DNA of 64,000 nucleotides, from assembly GCF_029633865.1 (NCBI RefSeq), contig NC_079215.1:50265843-50329842 (forward strand), written 5' to 3'. Position 1 is the first letter of the stretch, and each line of letters opens with the position of its first letter. This document shows positions 1 through 13,215 of this stretch, piece by piece. Under the pieces are notes generated by a model, which saw only the letters and a list, made by a program, of their open reading frames with translations, was not told the origin of the DNA and did not search any database. The stretch is from Lampris incognitus. Its lineage: Eukaryota > Chordata > Actinopteri > Lampriformes > Lampridae. The translations under genes were made by a program, and so were the position numbers.

Positions 1-241
1 CAACAGGCAGTGCACAAAGGCAAAGGTGCATAGAAGCGACTTTTTTTCTTCATTCTGAATTCACTCAGACAAGATAATTTACAAATTGATTAATACTGCA
101 TGTCAATGTAAAACTCATCTTAACCCGATAACTTGAGCAAAGTCTGTGTTAACATAGACCAGGACTCGTGACTGAGGATCAAGGTACACCTCTGCTAAGT
201 AAGCAATCAAAGTAGAACAGGATATTCCTGTTTACCTAGTC
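1..241. other. 5' flank, nothing recognised
   Basis: AT-rich non-coding DNA before the first palindromic element. I see no exon, RNA gene or recognisable repeat. Confidence 0.5.
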
Positions 242-441
242 CAGGGATGGGCAACATGATCCAGAAAGGGCCGGTGTGGGTCTTTGTTCCAACCAAGCAG
301 TTACACACCTGATTCTATTAGTCAACCAATAGTCTTTTCTAAGTAAGGACCTTGATTTGTAGACTCAGGTGTGTAACTGATTGGTTGGACCAAAGACCTG
401 CACCCACACCAGCCCTTTCTGGATCATGTTGCCCATCCCTG
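242..441. mobile_element. Palindromic MITE-like element, copy 1
   Basis: A 200-bp fold-back element. It begins CAGGGATGGGCAAC and ends with the reverse complement of that string, and the two arms stay complementary for about 80 bp each (motifs GGTCTTTG, GTTACACACCTGA). No coding capacity. Two further copies lie at 9888-10078 and 54219-54569. The CAGGG(A/G)TGGGCAAC terminus resembles non-autonomous hAT elements of vertebrates, but I could not find a clear 8-bp target duplication, so the superfamily is an inference. Confidence 0.75.
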
Positions 442-1430
442 TCTGCACAGTCGGTTTTATGGCTGTCTCATTCCAAAAACATGTGGGGTTTGTTTTTAGA
501 TTGTTGTATCACAGAACCTGTGATGGATTATAACTGCCCCATAAACAGCACTGTTAGCAAATGTTTCATGCTGGAAATGTTTCAGATCTTTATAGTAGTT
601 TCAGTACTTAATGCAACAGTAGAACATGGCTTAATTTAGTGTGTGTGAGTGTTAAAAAGTGAATACAGTCATCCATTCTGAGTGACTCTTAAGCACAAGA
701 AATGTCTGATGTTTGTATGTCTGAGAAACTACTATCGAAAACATGTGGTCACTTAAAGATACTACATAGTTTGGTTTTCTCAATATTGAGCTTTTTCCAG
801 CATATAGATTTTAGAGTTTGAATAGCCAGCCTTTAAAGAGACCGGGTATCAATGACAACAATGTAAATTACTACTTAACAAACATTGTTAACTCAAACAT
901 TGAGTCAAACATTATTACAAATCGCCCTCTACTGGCGGTTAGCGGCAATACAAGTTTCTCATCGACAAGTACACAAAATGGCTGACCTTATATAACAAAA
1001 GATGATCTATTAAAATCTACTGCCACGACCTGCTTTTGTGCGGCTGACAATCAATTATGAGAATAGCCATTGACAAATGAGTAGGCAGCTAAGATTAAAG
1101 TGTATTTGTAAATCCCATCATGCATTTGTTAATCCCATCATAGACCACGAGTTACGGGGGGGGGGTTATCTTTTGAATTTGCCCTAGGCTAGAGAACCCG
1201 AAATACTGCAATCTGAAACGTTCGGTCTACAGTTTCTCACTAACCATGACTTGTGTCATTTTGTTGACTGATTACTTATGTGCTGCAGCTACTTTAAAAC
1301 CAACAAGAGTTAAAGCACATTGGGGAATCTCTCAGCATACCCCACAAATAATGAGTTTTTTTTAAAAAAGGAGATTAGTCGGCTGCAATGGTTAAATGCA
1401 TTCATACTGGTTAAAACTGTTCTGTGGTTT
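442..1430. other. Upstream intergenic DNA
   Basis: AT-rich sequence before the CpG-rich promoter. A short direct repeat (AATCCCATCATG / AATCCCATCATA, about 1110-1143) and a G-run near 1156 are the only structure seen. No exon recognised. Confidence 0.4.
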
Positions 1431-2181
1431 CACACCAGTTTCAGGACAACGCTTCCGACTGTTCCTCTTGTGACTCCTCCCCCTCCTCCAATGCGCCTAC
1501 TTTTCAGAGGGAAACTATCACTCCTCCCCCCTCAGCGCAAATTGCCCTCAGACCTGTGCTGTCGTTCGCGGCGTGTTGAGCGTCTACGCCACACATCCCC
1601 GGGTGAAGGCGAGGTGGCTGCCGTCCTACATAGTAACTCGTGTCAGGCACACGCATTTCAACTAGACAGACTGATCTTACCCAGCCCTACGACTGAAATA
1701 CTCACCTTGTCGACTGAGCTGACAAGCTTCAGCACCAGCACCCGACGGGAGAGCTTTAAAAGTGAACTGTGAAAAACGGGTTGCACCCCCTCCCCCCCTC
1801 CCCTGTATAGCAGATGGTGCGCACACCCGCACTTCGTTCTTTTGTCGTACTTAGCAAACCAACCCCGCCACTATTGGCTGACGTCTGTCGTTTTTTTCCC
1901 CCCCTTTGAGCTACAGGAGGAGGAGGAGTTTAGATCCGAGTGTCGGAGAAGAGTCGGAACAGCGTGTGCATACCCGCCGACGCAGGTCTTGTTTTGGCGC
2001 AGCATAGTAGTTTTCCTTGTAAATATAACGGTTTGGCTGTGTGTGCCCGTACCTGTCTGTAAGCCCGCCATAACCGTTTTGTTTGTACACTACGTCCGGA
2101 AGGGAGCCGGAGCCGGAGGTAGAAGCAAGTCGAGATCAGTCGCCGAAATTCGCGGGAACGTCGCCGGGCAGTTGAGAGTCG
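1430..2181 (+). promoter_or_regulatory. atf7ip: Probable atf7ip CpG-rich promoter and non-coding exon 1
   Basis: CpG dinucleotides and GC content rise sharply here against the AT-rich flanks, as at vertebrate housekeeping promoters. The region ends in a good splice donor (GTGAGT at 2182-2187). The first coding exon starts at 24546, where an acceptor precedes the start codon by only five bases, so an upstream non-coding exon is required. A first exon of roughly 1.9-2.18 kb spliced to 24546 would fit. The transcription start cannot be fixed by eye. Open frames in this block are not credible genes. Confidence 0.55.
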
Positions 2182-5100
2182 GTGAGTTATCAACAGCGCG
2201 TTTGACGTTTAAGGACACGTAGCCTCGAGGTCAGCTCGATAACCAGCTAGTTGAACCTTAAACCTGTTCTGGTTATACGCAAATGTGGTCATGAATATCA
2301 GCGCGATGAAAAAAAAAAGGGAAGGAATATTCCCGCATAACTTGGTCGCACGTGTAGGGTGCCCCCTACAGGTAAGCATCACTAAGCAACAACCAAATGT
2401 AGCTTGCATTTGAAGTAGCAAGTAATCAGTTACATGACTGTAGATATAATAATGTCAATTAATTATTTAAATTGGAAAGTTGTGCAGACTTTAACCTTTG
2501 AGCTTTAGCTAATTTCAACAGTTGTCAGGTGTTCCTTGCCGCAAACAAGCCAGATTATTCTTAATGGACTTTTCTCGCAAGTCAAGCTAATCATAATTTT
2601 ATCCTTCTCTATTCCTGAATTGTAATTTCTGCACAATTTAGGCACAATATTGACTACACTTATAGACGCCTCTGAATTTCTTTGATTAGGTTGCTAGATT
2701 TTTAGTGTTAACCTTGTTAAGGAAAATATGCATTTGCGCACACTCAGAAACACTGGGAACAAACCTAAAAAACATGACAGTATCTTGTCACTGTCCATTC
2801 TCATGTGAGCAATCAGCGGAAAATTTCTAACTAGTCCAGGTTTTTTTTTTCTTCATAAATGGACTGCTGACAACTTGGACATGTTCAGTTTGACCAAATT
2901 AGTACTGCCCTGTCAGAAAGGTAGCAGTGAATCAAACAAAAAACCATGGCCAGAGGTTAATGGGGGGAGGGGTGGACCCAAGAGAGGACAGACTGATTTT
3001 TTTTTTTTTTTTTTAACACACGAGTAAGTCAAAAATCTTACAAGGGTGTACTTCAGTTCTGTGTAAGGTTCATGTCAGTAACCCTGGTTGGAACTGCAGT
3101 TTTCAGAGAACAGCTTGGAGCTGTAGAAACTGCAGAACAAAACATGATGCAAACCCCCCCCTTTGGCCTGAAGTGGTATAGTCTTCCAGTAATTTTCCAT
3201 GAACTGCATAGATCTAGGTTGTGGGTGTGGCCTAATGTGAAGTAATAGAAGAGCAGAACAGTTCATTTTATCTGCATATTATGTTCTCTGTATAATTCTA
3301 GATCTGGGGGCGTCCTCTTTTTTTTTTAGCTTTTCATTTCTTTACAGCTTAGCATCCTATATAGTTTCAAGTGTGTTAAGAAATCATCCTCTTGGGACTT
3401 TTTGCAGTATGAATTTACATGTGGTCTTCAAATAAACAGTACTGACGGAGAGAACAATGTTAACCATGCTCATAAGATTTCAATAATTTAGATTCTATTT
3501 TGGTCAACTTTAAATAGAGCAACATATAAAAGCTGTCCTTTTTTGACTCTGATATGGAAAATGGTACAGCCCTGTTCCTGGTTTCCCTTCCCCCCACTTT
3601 GAGTGGCTGTGCTCACATGGTGCACTGGCAGGCAGGCAGCTCAATACGTATTCTTTTTCCTCTGCTGAAAACCAAGCAGTCTAGAAAAGCCCCACCTACT
3701 CCTTTGAGCTGCTGCTCCCTGTCTTTGGGAACATGTTTGGTGCTATGTTACATTGGTTCATTTGGTCATTGTCAAATGCACTAAGATTAATGAGGTTTTT
3801 TTTTCTTGATTAAGCAAACATATTTCAGAGCTAGCTTGTTTAAAATGGGTTCTGAGGGTGAGACATGCCAATCTGAAAACGAATGTTACCCCACTTTTAA
3901 TGAAAAAGGAAAACCTCCAAATGTTTCCACATAAATGCCAAGAGGAATTTGTATTCTTAGCACAAGCACATTAATTGCTAGCTGAGGAGTTTAGCAAAGA
4001 CACTCACACTCAGTTAAATCCTGGTCGATTCAGGTGTGCTTTGGAAGTGTAAGGGTGCTTTATCATAGAGCCTGTGATGCATGATATTGTGCCCGGAACC
4101 TAACTGCTTAACTGCTCCCCAATATTTAAGGTAATATTGAGAAACTGTAGGTCTATTGGCCACAGCAGTACCTTACTCTCTAAGGACTTGCTAGAGAGAT
4201 GTGCAGATCATAAATATATCTGTTCTAAGATTTGTCACACCCATTATTGTTATCATAATTTAAGTAACCTTATGGTAATGCAGTTTGTATGTTTTGTGCA
4301 TCATTGCACAGATGCATTTATTAGCTTGCATTTCAACTATGTCTTATCTGTCAGGGTTTCTGATATTGGGCTGTGGGACTCTAGTACATATACATTAACT
4401 ATCTACCCTGATATTGCTCAGATGATTATTTCAGTCTTTCTTGTGACCCATAAAAATTACCCCAAATGTTTCCAGCAGTGGGATGCGGTAGAGACTGTTG
4501 AAGCCAGCTAAAATAGGACCATGTTGTCACATGGTTGCATAGGCCTTTGGAGTGTAAAAGGATTGTCATTTTCATATGTTCAGTGGTGCAAGTGTTGAAA
4601 ATTATGCATCAATTAATTAACATGGATTTTGGAACTTGATCCAATATTTTTCAAGGCATTAATGGTCTACGTGAGAGTTAAGGGGACTGTAGAGGGTCTT
4701 TTCTCCTTCGAATAAATGAGCATACTTCATTATGAAACAATATTAATCCACTGTTATCAAAACCAGAGTAAATGGTCATAGAAAATGTTGAAACAATATC
4801 CTTCAAAACCCAGTCCAGAAGGTAGAATTCAACAAATTGTTCCCATTTCTCTGGAAATTCTACTCCGTATTGGGGTTTTCACACTGGAACCAATTTGCGT
4901 TGTGCCCTCTGCAGCACAGCTCATTGATGCTCCTGGCTCGCTGTCAAGAGAACACACAAAATAACCAGGGTTTCCAAAGATCAAATCAAGGTACTTTTGT
5001 TTTTGTAAACTCTATTATGACATTCAATTTATTTATGTTGGACCATTAATAGCTCACTTATTAAATCTATTTTACCGTCACGTCACAACGTAGTAAAATT

Positions 5101-6362
5101 TACATCCACTTTTCATATTTCACTAATCTGCATTTATCAGCACATCTGTTTTTTCAACTTGATTGGAAACATGCAGGTAATTGCTTTCCTTCCTGTTTCA
5201 CTATATAATTCTTATGTGTCATAAAGGTCCAAAAATTTGGAGAGTGCCAAACTCAGACATTTCTCTAAATTTCCTTCTGGTTCTTGTCTCTTTTCTGTGT
5301 GATGCATGGTAGAGATGTCACAATGCTAAGCACACAAATTCAACTAGGTTTAACTTTGGCCCAAGCTTGCTGAGCTGGGCTCCTGTGCCTACACTTTGTG
5401 TGGCACTGTGGATATTTGTTCATGCTCAGAGCAAGCTACAGGACACCGTAGGTTTAGGGTGCAAGGTTGATATTTTTGCAACTGGTGTGAAAGCCTAATG
5501 ATTAGATGGAAGGCCATATGCTCAATATTTTCTGGAAGTGTGTTGTTGTCAAACATACATAATGAGAAGTTAAATCTCATTAGTGAGCTAGTGCACTAAA
5601 ATTCAGGCACGTAGGACTACCCGATTCACATTTTGTTTGTTCATGATATGTGCGTTCAAATTCTGACAGATTTAAGTTTTTATTGTGTACTCTTTAAAGG
5701 TAGCCAAATCTTAGAATCCAAAGCCAAATTTTTAAGATGTCATGTAATACTTTGGCAAACTGTGATGATATCTAATGTAATAACTTGTGATTCAGAATTC
5801 CCTTAATATGTAATGCAATAAGGTGATTGCTAACCCAATTACTTGGGGCCCCAAAGACCCCTCTTGAGTCAAGTCTGTTTGTTTGGCAGTGTGGGATGTG
5901 GAACACATTTATATAGTTTCTAAAAAATGTAACAGTCCTAGAAAGGTTAGAACCTGATATTAAAGACACAATGTGTGTCCACTGTGCTCCAAATTTCTTC
6001 ATTCACTCTTTCATAGCCAAATTTATAATGATTCACTCAAACAACTGCCAAAGACCCACAAATGTCAGTCTCGACCAAATGGAGTCGGTTTATTTGGCCC
6101 TTTGGCTAGTAATGGGAGGAAAAGAAATATGATATTAGTGAAGCCTCATTGTATCCAGTAATTTTATCAGGATCGATGGGAGACCTAGTCTTTTTGCAAA
6201 TTAGTTTTTATGTTTCACATGGCATATCATGTGGCAAACAGTTAAATAAAAGAAGCATTATCAGTGGGTGTATATCTTGATGAAATTATTGTCTTTCTTA
6301 TTCATTTTGTCTGAATTTTGGTCCCACAATTATTTTGATATTGTGCATGCTGCACTACTTGT

Positions 6363-6444
<82 letters not shown>

Positions 6445-9189
6445 TGATGTAGATGTCTTGGTTTAGATTACCATTCACTCATTTTTTATCGCACATTTAT
6501 TGCTAAAAAATATTAGATGCAAAGAAACATACTGGAAATGTTCTAGTAATTAAAGAAAGACTTGGGAGCGAATGCAAGCATCATTAATATATGTTCCGAC
6601 TTGCATGTTGGCACAAAGCACACATTACTGCTACAAACACAGCCCTTCCCTCCGTGCTATACATATGGCCCTGCTTAAAAGATTTATAATCAGAATCGGA
6701 ACAAAAATCACAAAACAAAAATCAATCATCATTATATTTGCTATTAATCTGAACTTGTGTCTGAAGTTGTTAGTGTCAATCAGTGGGTATCAGTTTTAGA
6801 AATGCTGTTATTTTGCATAAATTCGGAAGAAAATATTTGCTTGATTGGGAAAAACAAACTTGCTCAAACATTATTATCATCCACTTACAATAAACTCTTC
6901 TTATACATACCTGCCTACCACTGTTTTAATTGGCTAATTGCCAACTGCATTTCTTCCACAAGAATTTGAACTTTTGTTGCCTTGATACTCAATATTCCAT
7001 CAGAACACAAATATTTAAAATAAAAATGTTCCAGCTGAGTGCTGATCTTGCAATTGAAAGATGTTTTGTTTGAAAACAAGCAGAACTTTGTTCATTCCCT
7101 CATGCCATGGTGAAAACTTTGTTCTTTTCCAAGTAGGCTGATACATAACAGATGATAGGCTACACAGATGAGGAATTTTAAAATCCATTTATGTTGAAAT
7201 TGAAGGCCTAAATAATTGTCAAGTGTCCAGTTGCAATTCATCAGTTTTGTGACAACCTAGAGTGGCACATATGCAAGTGTGTGATTTAAGGTATCAAGTC
7301 AGGCTGGGGCCCGAAAGATGGGCTGATTGAAGAAGGTGATTGTCATTAGAAAAGAAACTGTTGCAAGGGGTAGAGCTGTGGGCAACAATTCACTAGGACC
7401 ACCTTTCAGGTGGAAGTATGTTTTCCAGTAGGATAGTGCCTACATCAGTCTTTCTTGCCCTTTACCTTACTCTTGCTTACCACATGTTTTTAATAGCAAG
7501 CAACTAGCTGACCACCACGTGCTGCAGTCCTGTGTTTGACAAGAAGAGCCATGGATACTTTCAGTGAGGATCTGTATACTTGAACCAGAAACCTGATCTG
7601 CAGAACCAGAAACCTGATCTGCAGACATTATAGTATGGGTGCTTGCTCCATTAAACCTCCTTGATTTTACTGGAGTTGTTTTTATCCTCTTTAAAATTGT
7701 GCCAATGAATTTCATGATAGCTAGCATAACCAGGGAGGAAGAAGCCTGTGGCTTCTTGTGCAAGTCAGTTTTCATCTCTATTAAAACTTATTTTCTAGTT
7801 CTAAACTCTGTATTATTGGTACACCAAGACGGCAGTGTTTGTCATCTCTCTATGATTGATGAAACCGTTTGTTTTTTATTTAGTCCATTTAAGAGTCTTC
7901 AAAATCAAGCACCTTGACTAAGTAAATGCTAGAGGTGCAGTTATTGGTCTACATATGTGACTGAGTGGAACATCTGGCATAATTATGTTGATCTAATCCT
8001 CAGAATCCTATTGTGGAAGGGAGCGTTGTCCCGATACTCCAGCACATAATGGAAGCTTGTGGTGACTTCATCTTCAGAACATTTAGTGCTATTGGAAAAA
8101 CATCAAGGGCTGTGATAGCTGGCCAGTGACATGCGCAGGGTTGGTTACAATCAGCTTCTGAGTGCACTTCATATTTTTCTGAGGTCATCGGTCTGTAGTC
8201 ATTGATACATGCGAATTTGTAGCTCTTTGAAGCAGAAAAAATAGATGTGTTGCAGCAGATGGAAATTTTCTACGTGGAAGTAGTTACTTTCAAATAACCA
8301 GTTAGCTGGTCAGTGTGCTCCCCAAGGATGTTGGGTGAAACATTGTCTGGCCCTTCTGTCTTCCTCAGGTTCTTCGTCATTTACAGTTGCTCATCACTGA
8401 GCAGGGTATGTGTTTGGCGTGCGTGGTTGTTTGAGGTTGGGGCAGGGCCAAGGGTTTGTAAGGGTGGGATGACTTGGAGCTCAAACCAGAAGTAGAATCT
8501 GTTGAGCCCATTAAGTACTGTAAGTACTGGGAAATTTCCATCTTGTCAGTAGTTGGCATATTGATTAAATTCCACACTGTGTATTGCTGATAAGGAATTC
8601 CAGTTTTTGTATTTGGACATGGATAACCTAAATACAACGCAACATTGAAATTTGAAATCAGATTGGGAACTGGATGGGGTTATGACATCCATTTGTAAAT
8701 TTGTGAGTAATTTTATGTTTGAAGTCCTCCCTAAGTGACGAGCTTTAACTAGTAAGTAGTAGTAAGTTGTAAACTAGTGATTTATTAATTTAGGTTGCAT
8801 TGCGCAAATGCATTTGGCCAGAAATGGGCGAGAATTGACTTAGTTAACTGGGGTAGGTAAAGGGTACAAGGACTTGTGAGAGGTGGTAATGGCTTCAACA
8901 TGGCTTTGAGGATTGGTGGTACATCTCCCTGAGTTGGCTAACTTGATGCAAGGAGTTAGTAAGGGAAAACGTCTACTCACGGCCCACCTTGCCAAAGATA
9001 GTTTCTGAATAATGTTAGACTAGGTTGGTAGGCTGTGCCGGGTCAACCTTTACACATTTACCTATTTAACAAACATTCTCACAACACGCCGTGTAGGAAA
9101 GATGACAACATTTGTGTTTGTGGAGTATTTTTAAACATGGTTTTGACAAGAGACGAGTGACATCAGGAAATTGACCTTGTACTGCGCTG
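2182..9189 (+). other. atf7ip intron 1, proximal part
   Basis: If exon 1 is as proposed, this is the start of a 22-kb first intron. It is AT-rich. Apart from the (GT)n tract at 6361 and a short direct duplication at about 7585-7625 (CCTGATCTGCAG twice), I see no exon, RNA gene or clear mobile element. Confidence 0.4.
6361..6441. repeat. (GT)n microsatellite
   Basis: About 80 bp of almost uninterrupted GT dinucleotides. Confidence 0.95.
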
Positions 9190-9202
9190 TGCTGCTGCTG
9201 TT

Positions 9203-9503
9203 TTTTTTTCTTCCCTTTTTTCCAATTTTCTCCTCAATTTGTATCCGGCCAATTACCCAGCTCCTCTTGAGCCGTCCCGTTCGCTGCTCCACCTCCTCTC
9301 CGCCGATCCGGGGGCGCCCCGACCGACCAGAGGAGGCGCCAGTGCAGCGACCAGGACACATACCCACATCCGACTTCCCACCCGCAGACACGGCCAATTG
9401 TGTCTGTAGGGACGCCCGACCAAGCCGGGGGTAACACGGGGATTCGACCCGGCGATCCCGCGTTGGTAGGCAACGGAATAGACCGCTACGCTACCCAGGC
9501 GCC
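9203..9503 (-). mobile_element. tRNA-derived SINE, family 1, full copy
   Basis: Reads on the minus strand. The head has Pol III A-box-like (TAGCGTAGCGG) and B-box-like (GGGTCGAATCC) motifs, followed by a GC-rich body and a tail with AATTGGCCGGATACAAATTG. A 13-bp target duplication TGCTGCTGCTGTT flanks it (9190-9202 and 9504-9516), which fixes both ends. Related pieces occur at 9609-9722, 39332-39665 and 40336-40440. Confidence 0.85.
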
Positions 9504-9608
9504 TGCTGCTGCTGTTCATCTCTCAAGTAGCTCCTGACTCTGTCGTAACTGAATGTGACACGAGTGAGCGTCAGCGACATCGGCTTGATTGCTTTATTTT
9601 ATTTGTTT

Positions 9609-9722
9609 GAACCCCCCCTCCCCTTTTTTTCTCCCCAATTGTATCCGGCCAATTAATTACCCCACTCTTTCCGAGCCGTCCCGGTCGCTGCTTCCACCCC
9701 CTCTGCCAATCGGGGAGGGCTG
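9609..9722 (-). mobile_element. SINE family 1, tail fragment
   Basis: Minus-strand copy of only the 3' part of the SINE at 9203-9503. It shares the stretch that reads CCAATTGTATCCGGCCAATTA on this strand and the adjacent GC-rich segment. The tRNA-like head is absent. Confidence 0.75.
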
Positions 9723-9887
9723 ACCGCGAGTGACCCTGCTTTGCGTGACGCGGTGCGCTATTTTGAGCTGAACTTGTGTCGGACGTGTATACGTCCTGTC
9801 ACTCGTGTTGAAAAGCGCCGTGTCACGGACGACGAACGTCTTGAGTCTGATCTCCAGCCTACAGCTGATAGGTATGTGGTTTGTTTT

Positions 9888-10078
9888 CAGGGATAGGCAA
9901 CATGGTCCGGTGTGGGTGCAGGTCTTTGTACCAGCCAAGGAGTTACACACCTGAGTCTACAAATCAAGGTCCTTAGCAAAGACTATTTGTTGATCTGTAG
10001 AATCAGGCGTGTAACTGCTTGGTTGGAACAAAGACCTGCCCCCACACAGGACCTTTTGGACCATGTTGCCTATCCCTG
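9888..10078. mobile_element. Palindromic MITE-like element, copy 2
   Basis: 191-bp fold-back element of the same family as 242-441. It starts CAGGGATAGGCAAC and ends in the reverse complement, with arms complementary over most of their length. Confidence 0.75.
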
Positions 10079-10099
10079 GTTTACATGATGGTTTCAGTG

Positions 10100-10920
10100 T
10101 TGACAGAGAGCGTCCGATGCGACGCGAGAGTCGGACACTCAGGTCCAGTTAGAGCTCTGACACCGTCGGCCAATGTCGGGCCGTCGATTTGCGTCTAGTT
10201 TCTGCGTTCTCTCCCGGTGTTAGGGAGCGGTGTTAGGCAGGATTCAGATCAAATCAGGCAATGCGTCAAAAACGCGAGTCCTCCCATTCGGAATTCCCAT
10301 TACTGCGGCAGCATGTTCCTGTCTACCTCGGCATCTGCCTTCACAAACCCTCTATTGCCCACTAGTGGATAGCCCGTGTTACTACACCGATTATGTCTGA
10401 ACCCATCCTTAAGACGTGTTACACAGATCATGCAATACTGCCGTAATGAAGACCTGTCTTTACGCTGGCTTTGTTTGTTTACGCGGAGCCAAAACAAAGG
10501 CAGTATAACGCAACCCAGTGTGTGATTTTACACAGCATGTCGGCGTTCGAGAAGCAGAGGTGGTGTAAACACAACAGCGTCAGCTGTCCGTCCTGCCGGC
10601 TGTCTCTTACACAGACGTCGATTTGGCTCTGTGACTACCTCCGCTGCAGGTGTAGGTTCCGTTTCCGTTCGGGTACAACATCGACTCGGGGTCCTTCGGT
10701 CACATATGACGTCACGGATTATGTCGCTTTAACGCTAGCTTTATAGTTATTTAGCTGTTTATTTTTTTTTACAATCCACGTTGACATAGAGAGTTGGCTA
10801 GTGAAGGATCGGCCCGGGCTGTGTCTAAGGAGCGAGGACGCAGCTCAGGACCCCTCCCCCGATGTCCTGGACGAGCGAACGCGCGCTCTGTATTTACAGG
10901 TGTCGGACAGCGGCCATTTT
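10100..10920. promoter_or_regulatory. Second CpG-rich patch in intron 1
   Basis: CpG-rich sequence (many CGACGCGAGAG, GTCGGGCCGTCG and GAACGCGCGC type motifs) about 8 kb into intron 1, flanked by AT-rich DNA. It could be an alternative promoter for atf7ip or a CpG island left by an old insertion. No convincing exon boundary is seen. The C at 10909 onward begins a GGCCATTTTA motif similar to the core of the A modules. Confidence 0.3.
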
Positions 10921-12071
10921 AAATTGTTTGAAAAGTAGTGTTAAAAGTTGTTAAAATTTTGATTTTGGTGTCAGTTTCTTAGCAGACATACTAGCATATG
11001 TAATGCATTAATATCTCAATTGGGTATTTATCTTGACAGAATGTAGAGTTTACAAACCGCGGCGGTTAAAATTACCACCCATGGTCGTTATAGATAGTGA
11101 AATCCCAGTCGAAATGCCGCAACAGCAATGAACGGCGAGGCGGATTAATGACACAATGTTCAACCTTGAAAAGGCTGTGTAAAAAGCCCATACAGGTCAC
11201 GGGTATACATCAGATTCCTCTAGGGCCCACATTTACTCGCAGAATTTTACAAGTATAGAAAATACAACAAAGAAAAGTGGCTCTACTATAACATCACACT
11301 GCATTCTTCTTCAAAAAAAATGTTCCAAGACTGTGGCGTTGCAATAAGTGGTTTGGTTGCTGACAAAACGGGTTGAAATATGTTAAAAGTAAAGTCATTG
11401 AAACTTTGTGTGATGACCCTACCCCAACATTGTACTGCTAAGAACCAAAAACGATAAAGTGATAAAATTTGAAATGTAAACCCACTAAATTTATTTGACA
11501 TTGAATTAATACTTACCTTTTATATATATTTATATATCACACTAGTATTTCTGCTGTTTTATTTTGAAACATTTGCAGGCAGGTCTTTACAGCATAAACA
11601 TGATAGAACACATACCCGAAGGGTGGGTGCCTTCATTCAGAATACCACCGAGTGCATAAATATTTAGCATGGATTGTCCCATTTAGAATGAAACTCCTAT
11701 TAGTGCCGTGCTCTTTTCTTTTATAGTGCAGGTCCATAGTTTTTATCTAAACGTTTTAGATCAAGGTAAACATTTTTAAGTGCAAGGCACTCCTTTTAGA
11801 AAAAAAAAGAGTATTTCACTGAATATTTTACTGTGTAATGTAAAGGTTGTAATGCATCAGAGTACTGCAGCTTTTATTGGTCTTCCCCAGGGTGCAAAAC
11901 TGAGAAACCTTCTCTGTGTCTCTTCCGACTCAAAAAGATTCTAAAGACCTTTAGTTAAAAAAAAAGAAGGGAAAAACATCCCCATGTGCATTATATGGTT
12001 GGGTAACAGCAGCGTATAGTTGTAGCACAGAGACATAACTGGGTCTTTCATGAAAGGAATTCTGTCTTTTT

Positions 12072-12160
12072 TGCTGCCTACAGCAGCAGCGGTGGCCATT
12101 TTGAGCTGCAGCATGCACTGCAAGAAATCTGTCAGAATGGAGTGGGGGATGGTAAAATGT
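12072..12160 (+). repeat. Intron-1 module A, copy 1
   Basis: Contains CAGCAGCGGTGGCCATTTTGAG followed by a GTGGGGGATGG box. Related segments lie at 15548, 16335 and 21908. The core GGCCATTTTGAG (12094-12105) reads on the other strand as CTCAAAATGGCC, which fits the YY1 consensus AAnATGGC. Confidence 0.55.
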
Positions 12161-12704
12161 CAAGGCTAGCTTGACTATCCAAGTTACCATGTGCGTGTAA
12201 ATGTTGGCCATTTGTCAGAAATAAATGATCAGTTTTCCCCATGAATAATTTTTTTCTTTGATAGCTCACTCTGTTTTAGAATGAGGGACATGTTATGGCA
12301 CTTGAGCTGCAAACTGTGACCTTCACTTATCTGTAACATTAACAATCATTTAACGAAGTTATGTAAAATCTGATGTGTTGTTTAGATGAGTCATTGATGG
12401 AAAGAAAATTGTTTTGACTGACATGAGCTCTGTGAGGGTAATGTCATTCCTCATTTTATTTAAAAAAAAAACCTGACTGATGCAGATGGTTTGTAAAGAT
12501 AATACAGTGTGAGAGGCATGCCCACAAAATATAGTTTCAGAAGGATTAGCAACCAGGGGTGCCCAGAATTATTCCTTTAAAAGAAAACTAAAATTCCTCA
12601 ATAAGGAATTCTTGCTAATTTGGTTTTAACTGCTATTTTAGAGCAGGAATTGTCTAGATGGTTTAGTGGTTGAATTCCTTCCTTTCACCTCTAGCTCCCT
12701 CACT

Positions 12705-12872
12705 AGTAGGAGAGAGCACCCCTCTGCCAGAATGGTTCAGTCCGTGCTTGGCTGTAAATGTGGAGCCTGTGGATCAGACTGTGCTGGTGTGGGGGAGGGG
12801 TGTTGTCGGTCTGTGTCAGGGTAGGCACTTCAGTTTTGACTGTGCGCTGCTAGCTAGTGCTTATGCGCAGAG
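12705..12872 (+). repeat. Intron-1 module B, copy 1
   Basis: About 165 bp with the anchor GAATGGTTCAGTCC (12730), a TGTGGGGGAGGGG box, GTGTCAGGGT and a terminal GCTAGCTAG. Related to 16680, 16925 and 18200. Confidence 0.6.
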
Positions 12873-13121
12873 TCTTAACTGTTGCTGCTAGTCATTTACA
12901 AGCTATTGTGGGAATCCTGCCAAGTGTTTTTAGAAGCATTTGGGCAAGATAGCATATTGATTCCGTTCTCCCCAGGGAACCAATGTAACATGGGTTACCC
13001 TTATTTTGGATTGATGTCAGTTTCTGTTGTGAAGATTGACAATCACTACTGACCTTTATGTAATACAAATATCAGTTTCTCTCAGCTGCGCATGGGTGAA
13101 GAATAATCATCATGAGCTCAA

Positions 13122-13215
13122 TTCAGATGGAAGCTCCTGGCTCAGTCCCCCCCACCCCCTCCTATTTTCCTTCTTTTCTCCCTCTGCTCAGCTCTTGCTA
13201 GCCTCCAACTCAAAA
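13122..13215 (+). repeat. Intron-1 module C, copy 1
   Basis: Starts GATGGAAG (13126) and runs into a long pyrimidine-rich tract ending CTCTGCTCAGCTC. It lies 396 bp after the B anchor at 12730, the same spacing as for C2 and C3. Confidence 0.5.

Noticed and set aside
352..639. 95-codon plus-strand frame
   Set aside because: It starts inside a palindromic MITE and has no homology or splice context.
1320..1772. 150-codon frame upstream of exon 1
   Set aside because: It begins at TTG, has biased composition, lies in the promoter region, and shows no domain.
9410..9503. Possible genuine tRNA gene (minus strand)
   Set aside because: It is the head of a SINE with a 13-bp target duplication and no acceptor-stem pairing.
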